A stretch of DNA of 64,000 bases, from NCBI GenBank assembly GCA_963839095.1, contig CAWIUF010000068.1, forward strand, positions 62,001 through 126,000, read 5' to 3'. The translations under genes were made by a program, and so were the position numbers. This document shows positions 43,553-52,573 of the stretch, piece by piece; positions within the stretch are counted from its first letter, which is position 1, and each line of letters starts with the position of its first letter. Under the pieces are notes generated by a model, which searched no databases, was not told the DNA's origin, and was given only the letters and a program-made list of their open reading frames with translations. The DNA comes from Palsa-504 sp963839095. Lineage in GTDB: Bacteria > Actinomycetota > Actinomycetes > Streptosporangiales > Streptosporangiaceae.

Positions 43553-45111
43553 CTAACTCTGGCCGCCCGACAGCTTCTCGCGCAGGGCCGCCAGGGCCTC
43601 GTCGGAAGCCAGGGTGCCGGTGGCCGCGGCCCCCGGCGACGAGCTCGAGGTGACCGCACCGGGGGTGCCGGCCCCGCGCGGCCGGCCCGCGCCGCTGCCG
43701 CGACGGTCGCCACGCGGAGCGGCAGCTTCGCCGCCACCGCCAGCCTCGACTCCGGCCGCCTCTTCCTCGTCGGCCTTGGCCCGGGACTCCTCCACCTGCT
43801 TGCGGTGAGCCTCGAACCGCGCCCGCGCCTCGGCGTACTGGTGCTCCCACTCCTCGCGCTGCTTCTCGAATCCCTCGCAGCCACTCGCCCGTCTCCGGGT
43901 CGAAGCCATCGGGGTACTCGTAGTTGCCCTGCTCGTCGTAGGAGGCAGGCATGCCGTACAGGGTCGGGTCGAAGTCGTCGCCGACGGCCTCGCCGATGGT
44001 GCCCTCGTTGGCCTGCTTGAGCGACAGGCTGATCCGGCGCCGGTCCAGGTCGATGTCGATGATCTTGACGAAGATCTCGTCGCCCACCTGCACGACCTGC
44101 TCCGGGATCTCCACGTGGCGGTCGGCCAGCTCGGAGATGTGGACCAGGCCCTCGATGCCCTCCTCGACCCGGACGAACGCGCCGAACGGCACCAGCTTGG
44201 TGACCCGGCCGGGAACGACCTGGCCGATCTGGTGCGTCCGGGCGAACTGCTGCCACGGGTCTTCCTGGGTGGACTTCAGCGACAGCGAGACGCGCTCGCG
44301 GTCCATGTCCACGTCGAGGACCTCGACGGTGACCTCCTGGCCGACCTCGACAACCTCGCCCGGGTGGTCGATGTGCTTCCAGGACAGCTCGGACACGTGC
44401 ACCAGGCCGTCCACGCCGCCGAGGTCGACGAACGCGCCGAAGTTGACGATCGAGGACACGACGCCCTTGCGGATCTGGCCCTTGGACAGCGTGTTGAGGA
44501 AGGTGTGCCGGACCTCGGACTGGGTCTGCTCGAGCCAGGCGCGCCGGGACAGGACCACGTTGTTGCGGTTCTTGTCCAGCTCGATGATCTTGGCTTCGAT
44601 CTCCTTGCCCACGTACGGCTGCAGATCGCGGACCCGGCGCATCTCCACCAGCGAGGCCGGCAGGAAGCCGCGCAGCCCGATGTCGAGGATCAGGCCGCCC
44701 TTGACGACCTCGATCACCGTGCCGGTGACCACGCCGTCCTCTTCCTTGATCTTCTCGATCGTGCCCCAGGCGCGCTCGTACTGGGCGCGCTTCTTGGACA
44801 GGATCAGGCGGCCCTCCTTGTCCTCCTTCTGCAGGACAAGGGCCTCGATGTGCTCGCCGGTCTTGACCACGTCGTGGGGGTCGACGTCGTGCTTGATGGA
44901 CAGTTCGCGTGACGGGATCACGCCTTCTGTCTTGTAGCCGATATCGAGGAGGACCTCGTTCTCGGTCGACCTTGACGACGGTTCCTTCGACGATGTCACC
45001 ATCATTGAAGTACTTGATGGTTTCGTCGATCGCGGCGAGGAATGCCTCCTCGGACCCGATGTCGTTGACCGCCACCTGGGGGGTCGAGTGGGCTTGCGTA
45101 GTGCTCGTCAT
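43553..45111 (-). CDS. rpsA: 30S ribosomal protein S1, two frameshifts
   Basis: An essential RNA-binding ribosomal protein with four S1 domains: IVEGTVVKVDR (first), GVVTGTVIEVVKGGLILDIG (second), KGVVSSIVNFGAFVDLGGVD (third) and GRVTKLVPFGAFVRVEEGIE (fourth). The Gly/Ala/Arg-rich actinobacterial tail ends in LASDEALAALREKLSGGQS. ATG 45111 gives TSTTQAHSTPQVAVNDIGS. Two frame breaks are seen: near 44970, where two bases appear lost between KVDR and NEVLLDIGYKTEG, and near 43880, where one extra base separates DPETGEWL from EGFEKQREEW. Since rpsA is essential, both are almost certainly sequence errors. A clear promoter lies about 140-165 nt upstream. Confidence 0.93.
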
Positions 45112-45248
45112 GTGTGGGCTGGCTCCGGATGCGGACAGGGAAAGTTGTGGACACGCCGGAGACCGTGCATAGTGACCAGATTTACAGGACAGCCCGGTCA
45201 CATCTCACATGACCGCGGCGGAACGCACGAGGACACGGCGCAGCGTTC

Positions 45249-45277
45249 AGCTTATGAGAGTAAACCCGAGGGGTCAA
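45249..45277 (-). promoter_or_regulatory. Housekeeping promoter of rpsA: TTGACC-17-TAAGCT
   Basis: The -35 TTGACC occupies 45272-45277 and the -10 TAAGCT 45249-45254, with a 17-bp spacer, all on the minus strand. This is the best sigma-70-type consensus in the window. It implies a 5' untranslated region of roughly 130 nt before rpsA, long enough for translational autoregulation by S1. Confidence 0.65.
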
Positions 45278-45330
45278 TTGAGCCTGGCTACGATACGGCC
45301 TCAGTCTCTGCTGACCCGGGGGACGCCCCC

Positions 45331-48072
45331 TCAATGAGCTGCTTCGGCCCAGCTTCGCCCGGTACCGACCGACACGTCAAGCGGCACCCGCAGCGAGGCG
45401 GCGCCGCCCATCGCGGCGCACACCAGGTCGCGGGCGGCGTCGAACTCGCCGGGCGCCACCTCGATGATGAGCTCGTCGTGGACCTGCAGCAGCATCCGGG
45501 ACCGGAGCCCGGCCGCCGTCAGCGCGCCGTCCACGGCGAGCATCGCCACCTTGATCACGTCCGCGGCCGAGCCCTGGATCGGGGCGTTGAGCGCCATCCG
45601 CTCGGCCATCTCCCGGCGCTGCCGGTTGTCCGAGACCAGGTCGGGCAGGTACCGGCGGCGGCCCATCATGGTGGCCGTGTAGCCGTCGGTACGGGCCCGG
45701 GAGACCACCTCGTACAGGTAGTCCCGGACCCCGCCGAACTCCTTGAAGTAGTCCTCCATCAGCGCGCGGGCCTCGTCCGGGGTGATGCGCAGCTGGTTGG
45801 CCAGCCCGAAGGCGGACAGGCCGTAGGCCAGGCCGTAGTTCATCGCCTTGATCTTGGCGCGCATCTCCGCGTTGACGTCCTCCGGCGCGATCCCGAACAC
45901 CCGGGAGGCGGTGGCGGCGTGGAAGTCGTGCCCGGACTCGAACGCGGCGATCAGCGCCGCGTCCTCGGACAGGTGCGCCATGATCCGCAGCTCGATCTGG
46001 CTGTAGTCCGCCGACAGCAGGCACTCGTAGCCCTCCCCGACCACGAAGCCCAGCCGGATCTGCCGGCCGAGCTCGCTGCGGATGGGGATGTTCTGCAGGT
46101 TCGGGTCGGTGGAGGAGAGCCGGCCGGTGGCCGCGACCGTCTGGTGGAACGTGGTGTGGATCCGGCCGTCCTCGCCCGCCATCGGGATCAGCGAGTCCAC
46201 GATCGTCATCAGCTTGCTCACGTCGCGGTGCCGCAGCAGGTGCTCGAGGACCGGATGCTGAGTCTGGGCCAGCAGGCTCGTCAGCGCCTCGGAGTCGGTG
46301 GTGTACCCGGTCTTGATCCGCTTGGTCTTGGGCAGGCCGAGCTCGTCGAACAGCAGCGCCTGCAGCTGCTTGGGCGAGCCCAGGTTGAACTCGCGCCCGG
46401 CGACCGCGTAGGCGGCCTGCTCGGCCGCCTTCACCTCGCCGTGCAGGGTGGCGGACATGGCCGCGAAGTGCTCGCCGTCGGCGGCGATCCCGGTCCGCTC
46501 CATCGTGGCCAGCACCGCGACCAGGGGCAGCTCGAGCTCGTGCAGCAGCGCCTTCGCCTCGCGCCGGTCCAGGTCCTCCTCCAGCGCTACCGCCAGCTCG
46601 AGCGTGGCCTGGGCGCGCAGCACCAGGGCGGCGGCCGCGTCGCGCTCGCCCGAGCCGTCCAGGGTCAGCTGGCCGTCGCCGGTGTCCTCGCGCAGCTCCT
46701 TGCCCAGGTAACGCAGCGCCAGGTCGGCCAGGTCGAAGGTGCGCTGGCCGGGCAGCGCCAGGTAAGCGGCGATCGCGGTGTCGCAGGCCAGCCCGGCCAG
46801 CGGCAGGCCGCGGGCCGCGAGGGCGTGCATTTGCCCCTTGGCGTCGTGCAGCACCTTGGGCCGCGCCGGGTCGGCCAGCCAGGCGGCGAGGGCCTGCTCG
46901 TCATCGCCGGTGAGCTGCGTCGGGTCCAGGTAGGCGCCGTGACCGTCAGGGGCGGCGATCGCCATCCCGGTCACGTTGCCAGTACCGCGCCCCCAGGTGC
47001 CGGTGAGGGTGAGCCCGGCTCGTTCGGCTGAAATGTGGGCGGCGAGCCAGGACGCGACCTCATCGGGTCCGGGCAGGTCGGTCACCACCTCGAAGCTCGG
47101 CTTTTCGCCGCCGGGGGCGGCGTCGGCGAGCGGACTGTCCGGGTCGGTGCCGGTCGCGCCGATGAGGCCGTGCGGGTGCGTCTGGTAAAGGCGCTCGCGG
47201 AGCACCTTGAACTCGAGCGAGTCGAAGAGCTGGTGGATCTTCTCCCGGTCCCACGCCACCGGCAGCAGGTCGCCCGGGACCGCGCCGACCGTCTCGGCGG
47301 GCAGGTCGGTGACCAGCGCGGTGAGCTGGCGGTTACGGAGCACGCTGGCCAGGTGCTCGCGCAGCGCGTCGCCGGCCTTGCCCTTGACCTCGTCCACGCG
47401 GTCGACCAGGGACTGCAGCGAGCCGAACTCCGTGATCCACTTGGTGGCGGTCTTCTCCCCCACCCCCGGGATGCCGGGCAGGTTGTCGCTCGGGTCGCCG
47501 CGCAGGGCGGCGAAGTCGGGGTACTGGGCGGGCGTCAGCCCGTACTTCTCGGCCACGGTCTCGGGGGTGAACCGGGTCATGTCGGTGATGCCGCGCCTGG
47601 TCATCAGCGCCGTCACCCGGTCCGAGACCAGCTGCAGCACGTCCCGGTCGCCGGTCACGATCAGCACGTCCATGTCCTGCGCGGCGGCCTGGGTGGCCAG
47701 CGTGGCGATGAGGTCGTCGGCCTCGTAGCCCGGCGCGGACAGCCGCCTGATGCCGAGCGCGTCGAGCACCTCGAAGATCAGGCTGAGCTGGCTGCGGAAG
47801 TCATCGGGGGTCTCTTTGCGGTTCGCCTTGTACTCGACGTACTGCTCGTGCCGGAACGTCGGCTCGCCGCGGTCGAACGCCACCGCGAGGTGGGTCGGCT
47901 TCTCGTCCCTGAGCACGTTGATCAGCATCGCGGTGAACCCGTAGACCGCGTTGGTCGGCTGTCCCGTCACGGTGGAGAAGTTCTCGATCGGGAGCGCGAA
48001 GAAGGCCCGGTAGGCCAGCGAGTGACCATCGAGCAGGAGCAGCCGGCTCTGGCCTGTTACGTCTGTCGCCAC
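45331..48072 (-). CDS. polA: DNA polymerase I
   Basis: A 913-residue repair and Okazaki-fragment polymerase. The N-terminal 5' nuclease domain (about 1-300) has LLLLDGHSLAYRAFFAL, LAVAFDRGEPTFRHE and GYEADDLIATLA. The central 3'-5' exonuclease-like domain lacks the usual acidic metal ligands, as in other actinobacterial PolA proteins, so proofreading is probably absent. The polymerase domain has motif A LLSADYSQIELRIMAHLSE, the O-helix RAKIKAMNYGLAYGLS, and motif C LLQVHDELIIEVA. Start is GTG with no strong ribosome site. Confidence 0.95.
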   Translation of the reverse strand: MATDVTGQSRLLLLDGHSLAYRAFFALPIENFSTVTGQPTNAVYGFTAMLINVLRDEKPTHLAVAFDRGEPTFRHEQYVEYKANRKETPDDFRSQLSLIFEVLDALGIRRLSAPGYEADDLIATLATQAAAQDMDVLIVTGDRDVLQLVSDRVTALMTRRGITDMTRFTPETVAEKYGLTPAQYPDFAALRGDPSDNLPGIPGVGEKTATKWITEFGSLQSLVDRVDEVKGKAGDALREHLASVLRNRQLTALVTDLPAETVGAVPGDLLPVAWDREKIHQLFDSLEFKVLRERLYQTHPHGLIGATGTDPDSPLADAAPGGEKPSFEVVTDLPGPDEVASWLAAHISAERAGLTLTGTWGRGTGNVTGMAIAAPDGHGAYLDPTQLTGDDEQALAAWLADPARPKVLHDAKGQMHALAARGLPLAGLACDTAIAAYLALPGQRTFDLADLALRYLGKELREDTGDGQLTLDGSGERDAAAALVLRAQATLELAVALEEDLDRREAKALLHELELPLVAVLATMERTGIAADGEHFAAMSATLHGEVKAAEQAAYAVAGREFNLGSPKQLQALLFDELGLPKTKRIKTGYTTDSEALTSLLAQTQHPVLEHLLRHRDVSKLMTIVDSLIPMAGEDGRIHTTFHQTVAATGRLSSTDPNLQNIPIRSELGRQIRLGFVVGEGYECLLSADYSQIELRIMAHLSEDAALIAAFESGHDFHAATASRVFGIAPEDVNAEMRAKIKAMNYGLAYGLSAFGLANQLRITPDEARALMEDYFKEFGGVRDYLYEVVSRARTDGYTATMMGRRRYLPDLVSDNRQRREMAERMALNAPIQGSAADVIKVAMLAVDGALTAAGLRSRMLLQVHDELIIEVAPGEFDAARDLVCAAMGGAASLRVPLDVSVGTGRSWAEAAH

Positions 48073-48100
48073 GGTCCGATCCTAAGGGCCGAACGAGCGG

Positions 48101-48151
48101 CGGGGTCCCCATCCGGCACCTGCGGGTGGCAGGTGGCGGACGAGGACCCCG
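48101..48151 (-). terminator. Nested hairpin between aldose epimerase and polA
   Basis: An inner stem CACCTGC/GCAGGTG (48117-48123 with 48129-48135) sits inside an outer stem CGGGGTCC/GGACCCCG (48101-48108 with 48144-48151). It follows the epimerase stop and precedes the polA start, so it probably ends the epimerase transcript. Confidence 0.55.
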
Positions 48152-48173
48152 TGGGTTCAGGCGGTTACGCGGG

Positions 48174-49525
48174 TTACGAGTTGAACGCGAAGATGGTGGT
48201 CGTGGTCTGGGTCTGGCCCGCCTTCAGCTCGGTGGAGGGGAAGTTGGGGTGGTTGGGCGAGTCCGGGAAGTGCTGGGTCTCGAAGGTGTACGCCTGGCCC
48301 TGGCGGTAAGCGTGGCCGCTGATGCCCACCAGCGTTCCGGTCAGGAAGTTGCTGGTGTAGAACTGGACGCCGGGCTGGTCGGTCCACACGGTGAGCTCAC
48401 GGCCGCTGGACGGGTCGAGGGCCTTGGCGGCGAGGTTGAGCCCGCCCGGGCCGCTGTGGCCGGGGTTCAGCACCCAGTTGTGGTCGTAGCCCTGCGCTTC
48501 CAGGAGCTGGTTGAAGCCCGGGGAGTTGTCCGGCGCGCTGACGTCCGCGATCCGGGCGCCCATCGGGAAGAAGTGGGTGAAGTCGAACGGCGTGCCGAAC
48601 ACCGACGCGTTGTAGCCGAGCGGGATCGAGGTGGTGTCGGTCGGCGTGTACTTGTTCGCGTTGATCTTGATGAGCTGGTGGTAGGCCGAGCCCGGGAACG
48701 AGCTCTCGCCGGCCAGGTTGAAGTAGCTGTGGTTGGTCAGGTTGACGACCGTGTTGAGGTTGCTCGACTTGTTGGTCGTCACGTAGTGCAGGCCCAGCTG
48801 GTTCTGGTTGTTCAGCGTGTAGGTCAGCACCACCTTGATCGCGGCCGGGTAGCCGGTGCAGCCGTTCGGGCAGCCCGGGGATCCGGCCGGGGCGCCCTCG
48901 TCACCGTTCGGGCTGTTCAGCGTGAGCTGCACGCCGACGGAGCCGTTACCGCTGACCGCCTGGGAGGCCCAGATGTGGTTGCCGAAGCCGACGATCCCGC
49001 CGTGCAGGGCGTTCGGCCCGTTGTTGACGGGCAGGGTGTAGCTGACCTTCCCCTGCGCCCGGCTGGTCCAGGCGAGAACTGGCCCTTGGCGATCCGGTTG
49101 GCGTACCGGCCGACGGTCTCCCCGAAGTACACGCCCGTGGTGGGGGCGACCGGGGGGCTGTCGAACTTGACGTAGTTGGCCAGGGTCTTGAAGCCGAGCG
49201 TGACGTCGGCCTCCCGGCCGTTCCGGCTCGGCACCCAGATGTCCTGGACGATCCCGCCGTAGGTCAGGATCTGGACCTTCATGCCGCGGGCGTTCGTCAG
49301 GGTGTAACGGAACACCTCGGTGTTCTTGCCGGTGTACGACTCCACCGTGCTGCCAAAGGATTCCTTGCTGACCGAGAGGCCGCCGCCGCCGGCGGCGGCG
49401 TGGGCCCGAGGCGTGGCCGAGGCCTGGGTGGCCGCTAGAGATCCGCCTACGCCTAGCGCCACCATGGCGGCCAGCCCGATGGCGGCCCGGCCACGGAGAC
49501 GTCGCTGTCGTCCGATTTCGCGCAT
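48174..49525 (-). CDS. Secreted aldose 1-epimerase (galactose mutarotase), frameshifted
   Basis: An exported enzyme of about 450 residues that interconverts alpha and beta sugar anomers. A signal peptide (RAAIGLAAMVALGVGGSLAA ending AHA) is followed by the epimerase fold: VQILTYGGIVQDIWVP, VGRYANRIAKGQF, ALHGGIVGFGNHIW (catalytic His), NLTNHSYFNLAGES (second His) and NSPGFNQLLEAQGYDHNW with the catalytic acid expected towards GVQFYTSNFL. The frame breaks near 49077: one C missing between GQF and LAWTSRAQGKVSYTL. ATG 49525 follows AAGGGAG. A LacI-type operator lies 40-55 nt upstream, implying sugar-induced expression. Confidence 0.86.
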
Positions 49526-49564
49526 ACTTTGCGCTCCCTTCACTGGAACAGGTTCCAAGGTGAA

Positions 49565-49580
49565 TTGTGAGCGCTAACAA
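49565..49580. promoter_or_regulatory. LacI/GalR-type operator TTGTGAGCGCTAACAA
   Basis: A 16-bp element with 14 symmetric positions around the CG centre (AGCGCT core), typical of LacI-family sites. It lies 40-55 nt upstream of the aldose epimerase ATG. No LacI-family gene is in this window. A related but weaker site is at 53862-53875. Confidence 0.6.
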
Positions 49581-49744
49581 GAGCGAAGTCACCCCTACAT
49601 GACCAAAATGTGACGCAATTTTGGGCCGTCAGGTGGGTATGGCGTGCAGATTCGTCGATTGCAGTGCCACTTCCGGGACGACCGCGACGCGCATGGCACC
49701 CTTGACGTGGCCGGGAAACGGCTCTGGGCAAGCGGAGGTTAGCG

Positions 49745-50200
49745 ATGGAGCAGGAGCTGCTGGACCGGGTCAAGGCGGTCACGACCGCCGAGGGCACGCT
49801 GGCGCACCGGATGGGCATCACGATCGTGTCGGCGTCCGCGGCCGAGGTCGTGGCGACGATGCCGGTGGCGGGCAACACCCAGCCGTACGGCCTGCTGCAC
49901 GGCGGCGCCTCCTGCGTGCTGGCGGAGACCATCGGCTCGCTGGGCGCGGCCCTGCACGCGGGCCTGCGCGGGGCGGTGGTCGGCATCGAGATCAGCGCGA
50001 CGCACCACCGCAGCGCCCGGGACGGCGACGTCACCGCGGTCGCCACGCTGGCGCACGGCGGCCGGACGCTGGCCACCTACGACATCGTCATCTCCGACTC
50101 CGCGGGGCGCCGGGTGTGCACGTCGCGGCTGACCTGCCTGATCCGGGAGCAGGGGCCGGGCAACGGCGCCGACCCGCTGTCTGGAGTGACCGGGAGCTGA
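49745..50200 (+). CDS. Hotdog-fold thioesterase, PaaI/MenI type
   Basis: A 151-residue acyl-CoA thioesterase. The signature NTQPYGLLHGGASCVLAETI contains the HGG helix cap and the catalytic Glu/Asp-equivalent, and VVGIEISATHHRSARDGDVT follows. The pattern fits YbdB/MenI/PaaI enzymes that hydrolyse aromatic or 1,4-dihydroxy-2-naphthoyl-CoA. ATG 49745 has GGAGG at 6 nt. The gene stands alone, divergent from the aldose epimerase and convergent with pdtaR; the 188-bp gap to pdtaR holds only GC-rich short inverted repeats. Confidence 0.87.
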   Translation: MEQELLDRVKAVTTAEGTLAHRMGITIVSASAAEVVATMPVAGNTQPYGLLHGGASCVLAETIGSLGAALHAGLRGAVVGIEISATHHRSARDGDVTAVATLAHGGRTLATYDIVISDSAGRRVCTSRLTCLIREQGPGNGADPLSGVTGS

Positions 50201-50388
50201 ACGCGGCACCGGGATCGGGTGGCCGCCTTTGCACCATGAGGCGACGGGTCGCTAACGTGGTGACGGCGGGCCCGGGGGGTTCTAGTAGATAACGTGCCGG
50301 CCGGGGAAGGCGGGCACGGCACCAACGGCTCCCCGGGTTTCGCGCTTCCCGGGCTGGGCCTGGCTGGCTCAGGGCGGTGTTGCCCGGC

Positions 50389-50994
50389 TCAGGGCTGGGG
50401 GGTCTCGGCGGGGACGCGCATGCTGCCCTCGATGACCGCCTCGGCGACCTTGCGCATGGTCAGGCGGCGGTCCATGGAGGTCTTCTGGATCCAGCGGAAG
50501 GCCTCGGGCTCGGTCAGCCCGTGATCGGTCTGCAGCAGGCCCTTGGCCCGGTCGAGCAGCTTGCGGACCTCGAGCCGCTCGCGCAGCGTGCCGATCTCGC
50601 CGTCGAGCGCGCGGATCTCGGCGAACCGGCTCACCGCCATCTCGATGGCGGGCACCAGGTCGGCCTTGGTGAACGGCTTGACCAGGTACGCCATCGCGCC
50701 CGCGTCGCGGGCCCGCTCGACCAGCTCGCGCTGGGAGAAGGCGGTCAGGATGACCACCGGGGCGATCCGCTCGGCGGCGATCCGCTCGGCGGCGGAGATC
50801 CCGTCCAGGATCGGCATCTTGATGTCGAGGATGGCCAGGTCCGGGCGCAGCGTGGTGACATGCCCGACGGCGGACTCGCCGTCGCCCGCCTCGGCGACGA
50901 CGGAGTAGCCCTCCTCCTCGAGCATCTCCTTGAGGTCGAGGCGGATCAGCGCCTCGTCCTCGGCGATCACCACACGGAGCGGGTTCTGGCTCAT
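50389..50994 (-). CDS. pdtaR: ANTAR-domain response regulator, PdtaR type
   Basis: A 201-residue two-component regulator acting on RNA. The receiver domain (residues about 5-125) has the acidic pocket VVIAEDEALIRLDL, phosphoacceptor Asp in LAILDIKMPILDG, and Lys in AYLVKPFTKADL. The C-terminal ANTAR domain has ERLEVRKLLDRAKGLLQ and TEPEAFRWIQKTSMDRRLTM, which binds paired hairpins and antiterminates. It matches M. tuberculosis Rv1626, the partner of the kinase PdtaS, which is not in this window. ATG 50994 is chosen because TACGCT stands 7 nt upstream (leaderless). Confidence 0.92.
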   Translation of the reverse strand: MSQNPLRVVIAEDEALIRLDLKEMLEEEGYSVVAEAGDGESAVGHVTTLRPDLAILDIKMPILDGISAAERIAAERIAPVVILTAFSQRELVERARDAGAMAYLVKPFTKADLVPAIEMAVSRFAEIRALDGEIGTLRERLEVRKLLDRAKGLLQTDHGLTEPEAFRWIQKTSMDRRLTMRKVAEAVIEGSMRVPAETPQP

Positions 50995-51001
50995 GCCCAC
51001 G

Positions 51002-51007
51002 AGCGTA
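51002..51007 (-). promoter_or_regulatory. -10 box TACGCT of pdtaR
   Basis: TANNNT hexamer 7 nt before ATG 50994; decides the start over the in-frame GTG 6 nt further upstream. Confidence 0.5.
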
Positions 51008-51087
51008 CCGTGACGCGGTAGATTGGTCTCAACCAGCTCCGCGGCAGACCGAGTCCGGTAGTGTTCGGTTTTGTTGTTGGAAACTGT

Positions 51088-51171
51088 GCCGGGATGATGG
51101 AATCGGTAGACATCGACGTCTCAAAAGCGTCTGCCTGAAAGGGCGTGCGGGTTCGAGTCCCGCTCCCGGCA
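51088..51171 (+). tRNA. tRNA-Leu (anticodon CAA)
   Basis: An 84-nt class II tRNA. The acceptor stem GCCGGGA pairs with TCCCGGC (51164-51170) and A is the discriminator base. The anticodon stem GACGT/GCGTC encloses loop CTCAAAA with anticodon CAA at 51122-51124. The long variable arm and the T-loop GTTCGAGTC follow. CCA is not encoded. It reads the UUG codon, which is rare in this GC-rich genome. Confidence 0.93.
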
Positions 51172-51242
51172 CAAAGACTACATTTCTTCTCAGAATTCCG
51201 TCTCCCCGATAAATGTCGGTAGCGCGCGGGATGATAGGGCTC

Positions 51243-51803
51243 ATGCATCCGCAAGCCACAATGGATATCGCTCTTCGGCTATCTACTATCGGAGTTCTCG
51301 ACCGCGAGACCGCGCAGATCTGCGATGTGCCCATTGGCGCCTCTACCTGGGGGACGGGTGCATCACCCTCGCCGGGGCCACGGGACAAGATGGTATGGCA
51401 GCTCGCGATCGCCTGCTCCGACGACTGGCCCGGGCCTCATCCAGGAGTGTGCACGCGCTCGCTGATCGCCTGTCTCCCGCACGACTGGCCGGGCCTGCAT
51501 GCAGGCTGCACGAGGTAGGCAGCTACTCGAAGCACTGGCCCTGCCTGTTTCCGCAGCACGGACCGGGACGCAAGCACCTTCGGAAAATCGAGTTGCGCGA
51601 GTGGCAGGAAGTCATTGTCGGGAAATACGCCGGCGAATTTGCGAAAGGGCTGATCCATTCCGACGGCTGGCGGGGCACTAACCGGGTCCGGCGAACGCTT
51701 GCCGACGGCGATCACTGGTATGAGCTATCGGCCGGACGTCATCTCGGTGGCGCGGCGGGAGGCGGTGGCGCGGCTCGACGAGTTCGTCGGGCTCAAGTAC
51801 TGA
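51243..51803 (+). pseudogene. Decayed HTH/LAGLIDADG-like gene beside tRNA-Leu
   Basis: Pieces of one protein appear in alternating frames. They are an HTH-like start MDIALRLSTIGVLDRETAQI, a LAGLIDADG-like motif LYLGDGCIT (about 51341), a shifted WQLAIACSDDWPG, and then GSYSKHWPCLFPQHGPGRKH with KIELREWQEVIVGKYAGEF and KGLIHSDG. After an internal deletion comes a tail RPDVISVARREAVARLDEF ending at 51803. From memory, actinobacterial relatives are intact proteins of about 200-250 residues with the same motifs, but I cannot confirm this here. Four or more frame changes plus a missing central block show real decay. Base composition is slightly lower in GC than its neighbours. Confidence 0.6.
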
Positions 51804-51833
51804 GGCGGCTGTCCGGACGGGCGGGAAACGGCA

Positions 51834-51873
51834 AGCCGGCCGCGGCCCAGCGGGTGGCTGGGCGCGGCCGGCT
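51834..51873. terminator. Strong hairpin after the pitA operon
   Basis: An AGCCGGCCGCG arm pairs perfectly with CGCGGCCGGCT, continued by CCCAGC/GCTGGG with one bulged G and a short loop. It lies about 30 nt beyond the DUF3349 stop and also after the decayed gene, so it can terminate both strands. Confidence 0.7.
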
Positions 51874-51903
51874 CGGTCGTTCTTCGGCTGGTGGGTGGTC
51901 GGG

Positions 51904-52221
51904 TTAGGGCCAGTTGGCCCCGTCGAAGTGCTCGGGCTTGGCCAGCGGCCAGCCGCCCGCGGCCAGGCGGGCGCGGACCCGGGCCACGTCGGCGTCGCTC
52001 GCGTGGTGGTCGGTGACGGTGGAGATGGCCTTCATGATCGCGTCGGCCGAATGCGGGTTGGTCTCGTTCTCGAGTTCCTGCGCGATCGCCTTGACGTCGG
52101 CCTCGCTCAGCTGGCTGCCGAGCAGGGCGAAGAGCGGGATGTAGTCGACGTCGGGCACGCCTTCGGGATAGCCCGCCCGCACCCAGTTGATGACCGAGGC
52201 GAGGAAAGGTGGCAACGGCAT
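51904..52221 (-). CDS. DUF3349 protein (Rv0543c-like)
   Basis: A 105-residue soluble protein beginning MPLPPFLASVINWVRAGYPE with GVPDVDYIPLFALLGSQLSE, the DUF3349 signature. A helical C-terminus ends AGGWPLAKPEHFDGANWP. Function is unknown; in M. tuberculosis the homologue Rv0543c follows Rv0544c and pitA exactly as here. The ATG has a GAGAGG ribosome site. Confidence 0.88.
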   Translation of the reverse strand: MPLPPFLASVINWVRAGYPEGVPDVDYIPLFALLGSQLSEADVKAIAQELENETNPHSADAIMKAISTVTDHHASDADVARVRARLAAGGWPLAKPEHFDGANWP

Positions 52222-52276
52222 GTTCTGAACCTCTCGATGAGGTAACCGCGGAGTCGGGGCCGGGCCCGCCCGCCGG

Positions 52277-52552
52277 TTAGTGCTTGGCGGGGGCCGGGTG
52301 GCCGATCTGGTAGACCTCGTAGATACCCCAGCCGATGGCGGCCAGGATGATCAGGAAACAGATCGCGGCGATGACCGCGCCCAGGACGTTGCCGCCGTAG
52401 ACGTGATCGGAGTCGGCGCCCGCGGTCTGCACGCGGGCGCCCGGCATGGCCAGGGAGCGCAGCCCGAAGGCGAACAGCGCGGGCAGGCCGGCTCCGGCGA
52501 GCAGGCCGAACACCACGATCTTCCAGAGGGCGGAAAGGTTGATCCAGGACAT
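52277..52552 (-). CDS. Two-helix membrane protein of the pitA operon (Rv0544c-like)
   Basis: A 91-residue protein with two membrane helices (KIVVFGLLAGAGLPALFAFG and NVLGAVIAAICFLIILAAIG) joined by a short polar loop. Position and topology match Rv0544c of M. tuberculosis, between pitA and the DUF3349 gene. It may be an accessory subunit of the phosphate permease; this is inference from context. It starts 21 nt after the pitA stop with AGGGAAG as ribosome site. Confidence 0.82.
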   Translation of the reverse strand: MSWINLSALWKIVVFGLLAGAGLPALFAFGLRSLAMPGARVQTAGADSDHVYGGNVLGAVIAAICFLIILAAIGWGIYEVYQIGHPAPAKH

Positions 52553-52573
52553 TGTGTTCTGCTTCCCTGTCGC

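Noticed and set aside
51395..51907. A 170-residue intact protein after the tRNA
   Set aside because: Only its middle matches a family; the ends are other frames of the decayed gene and the terminator.
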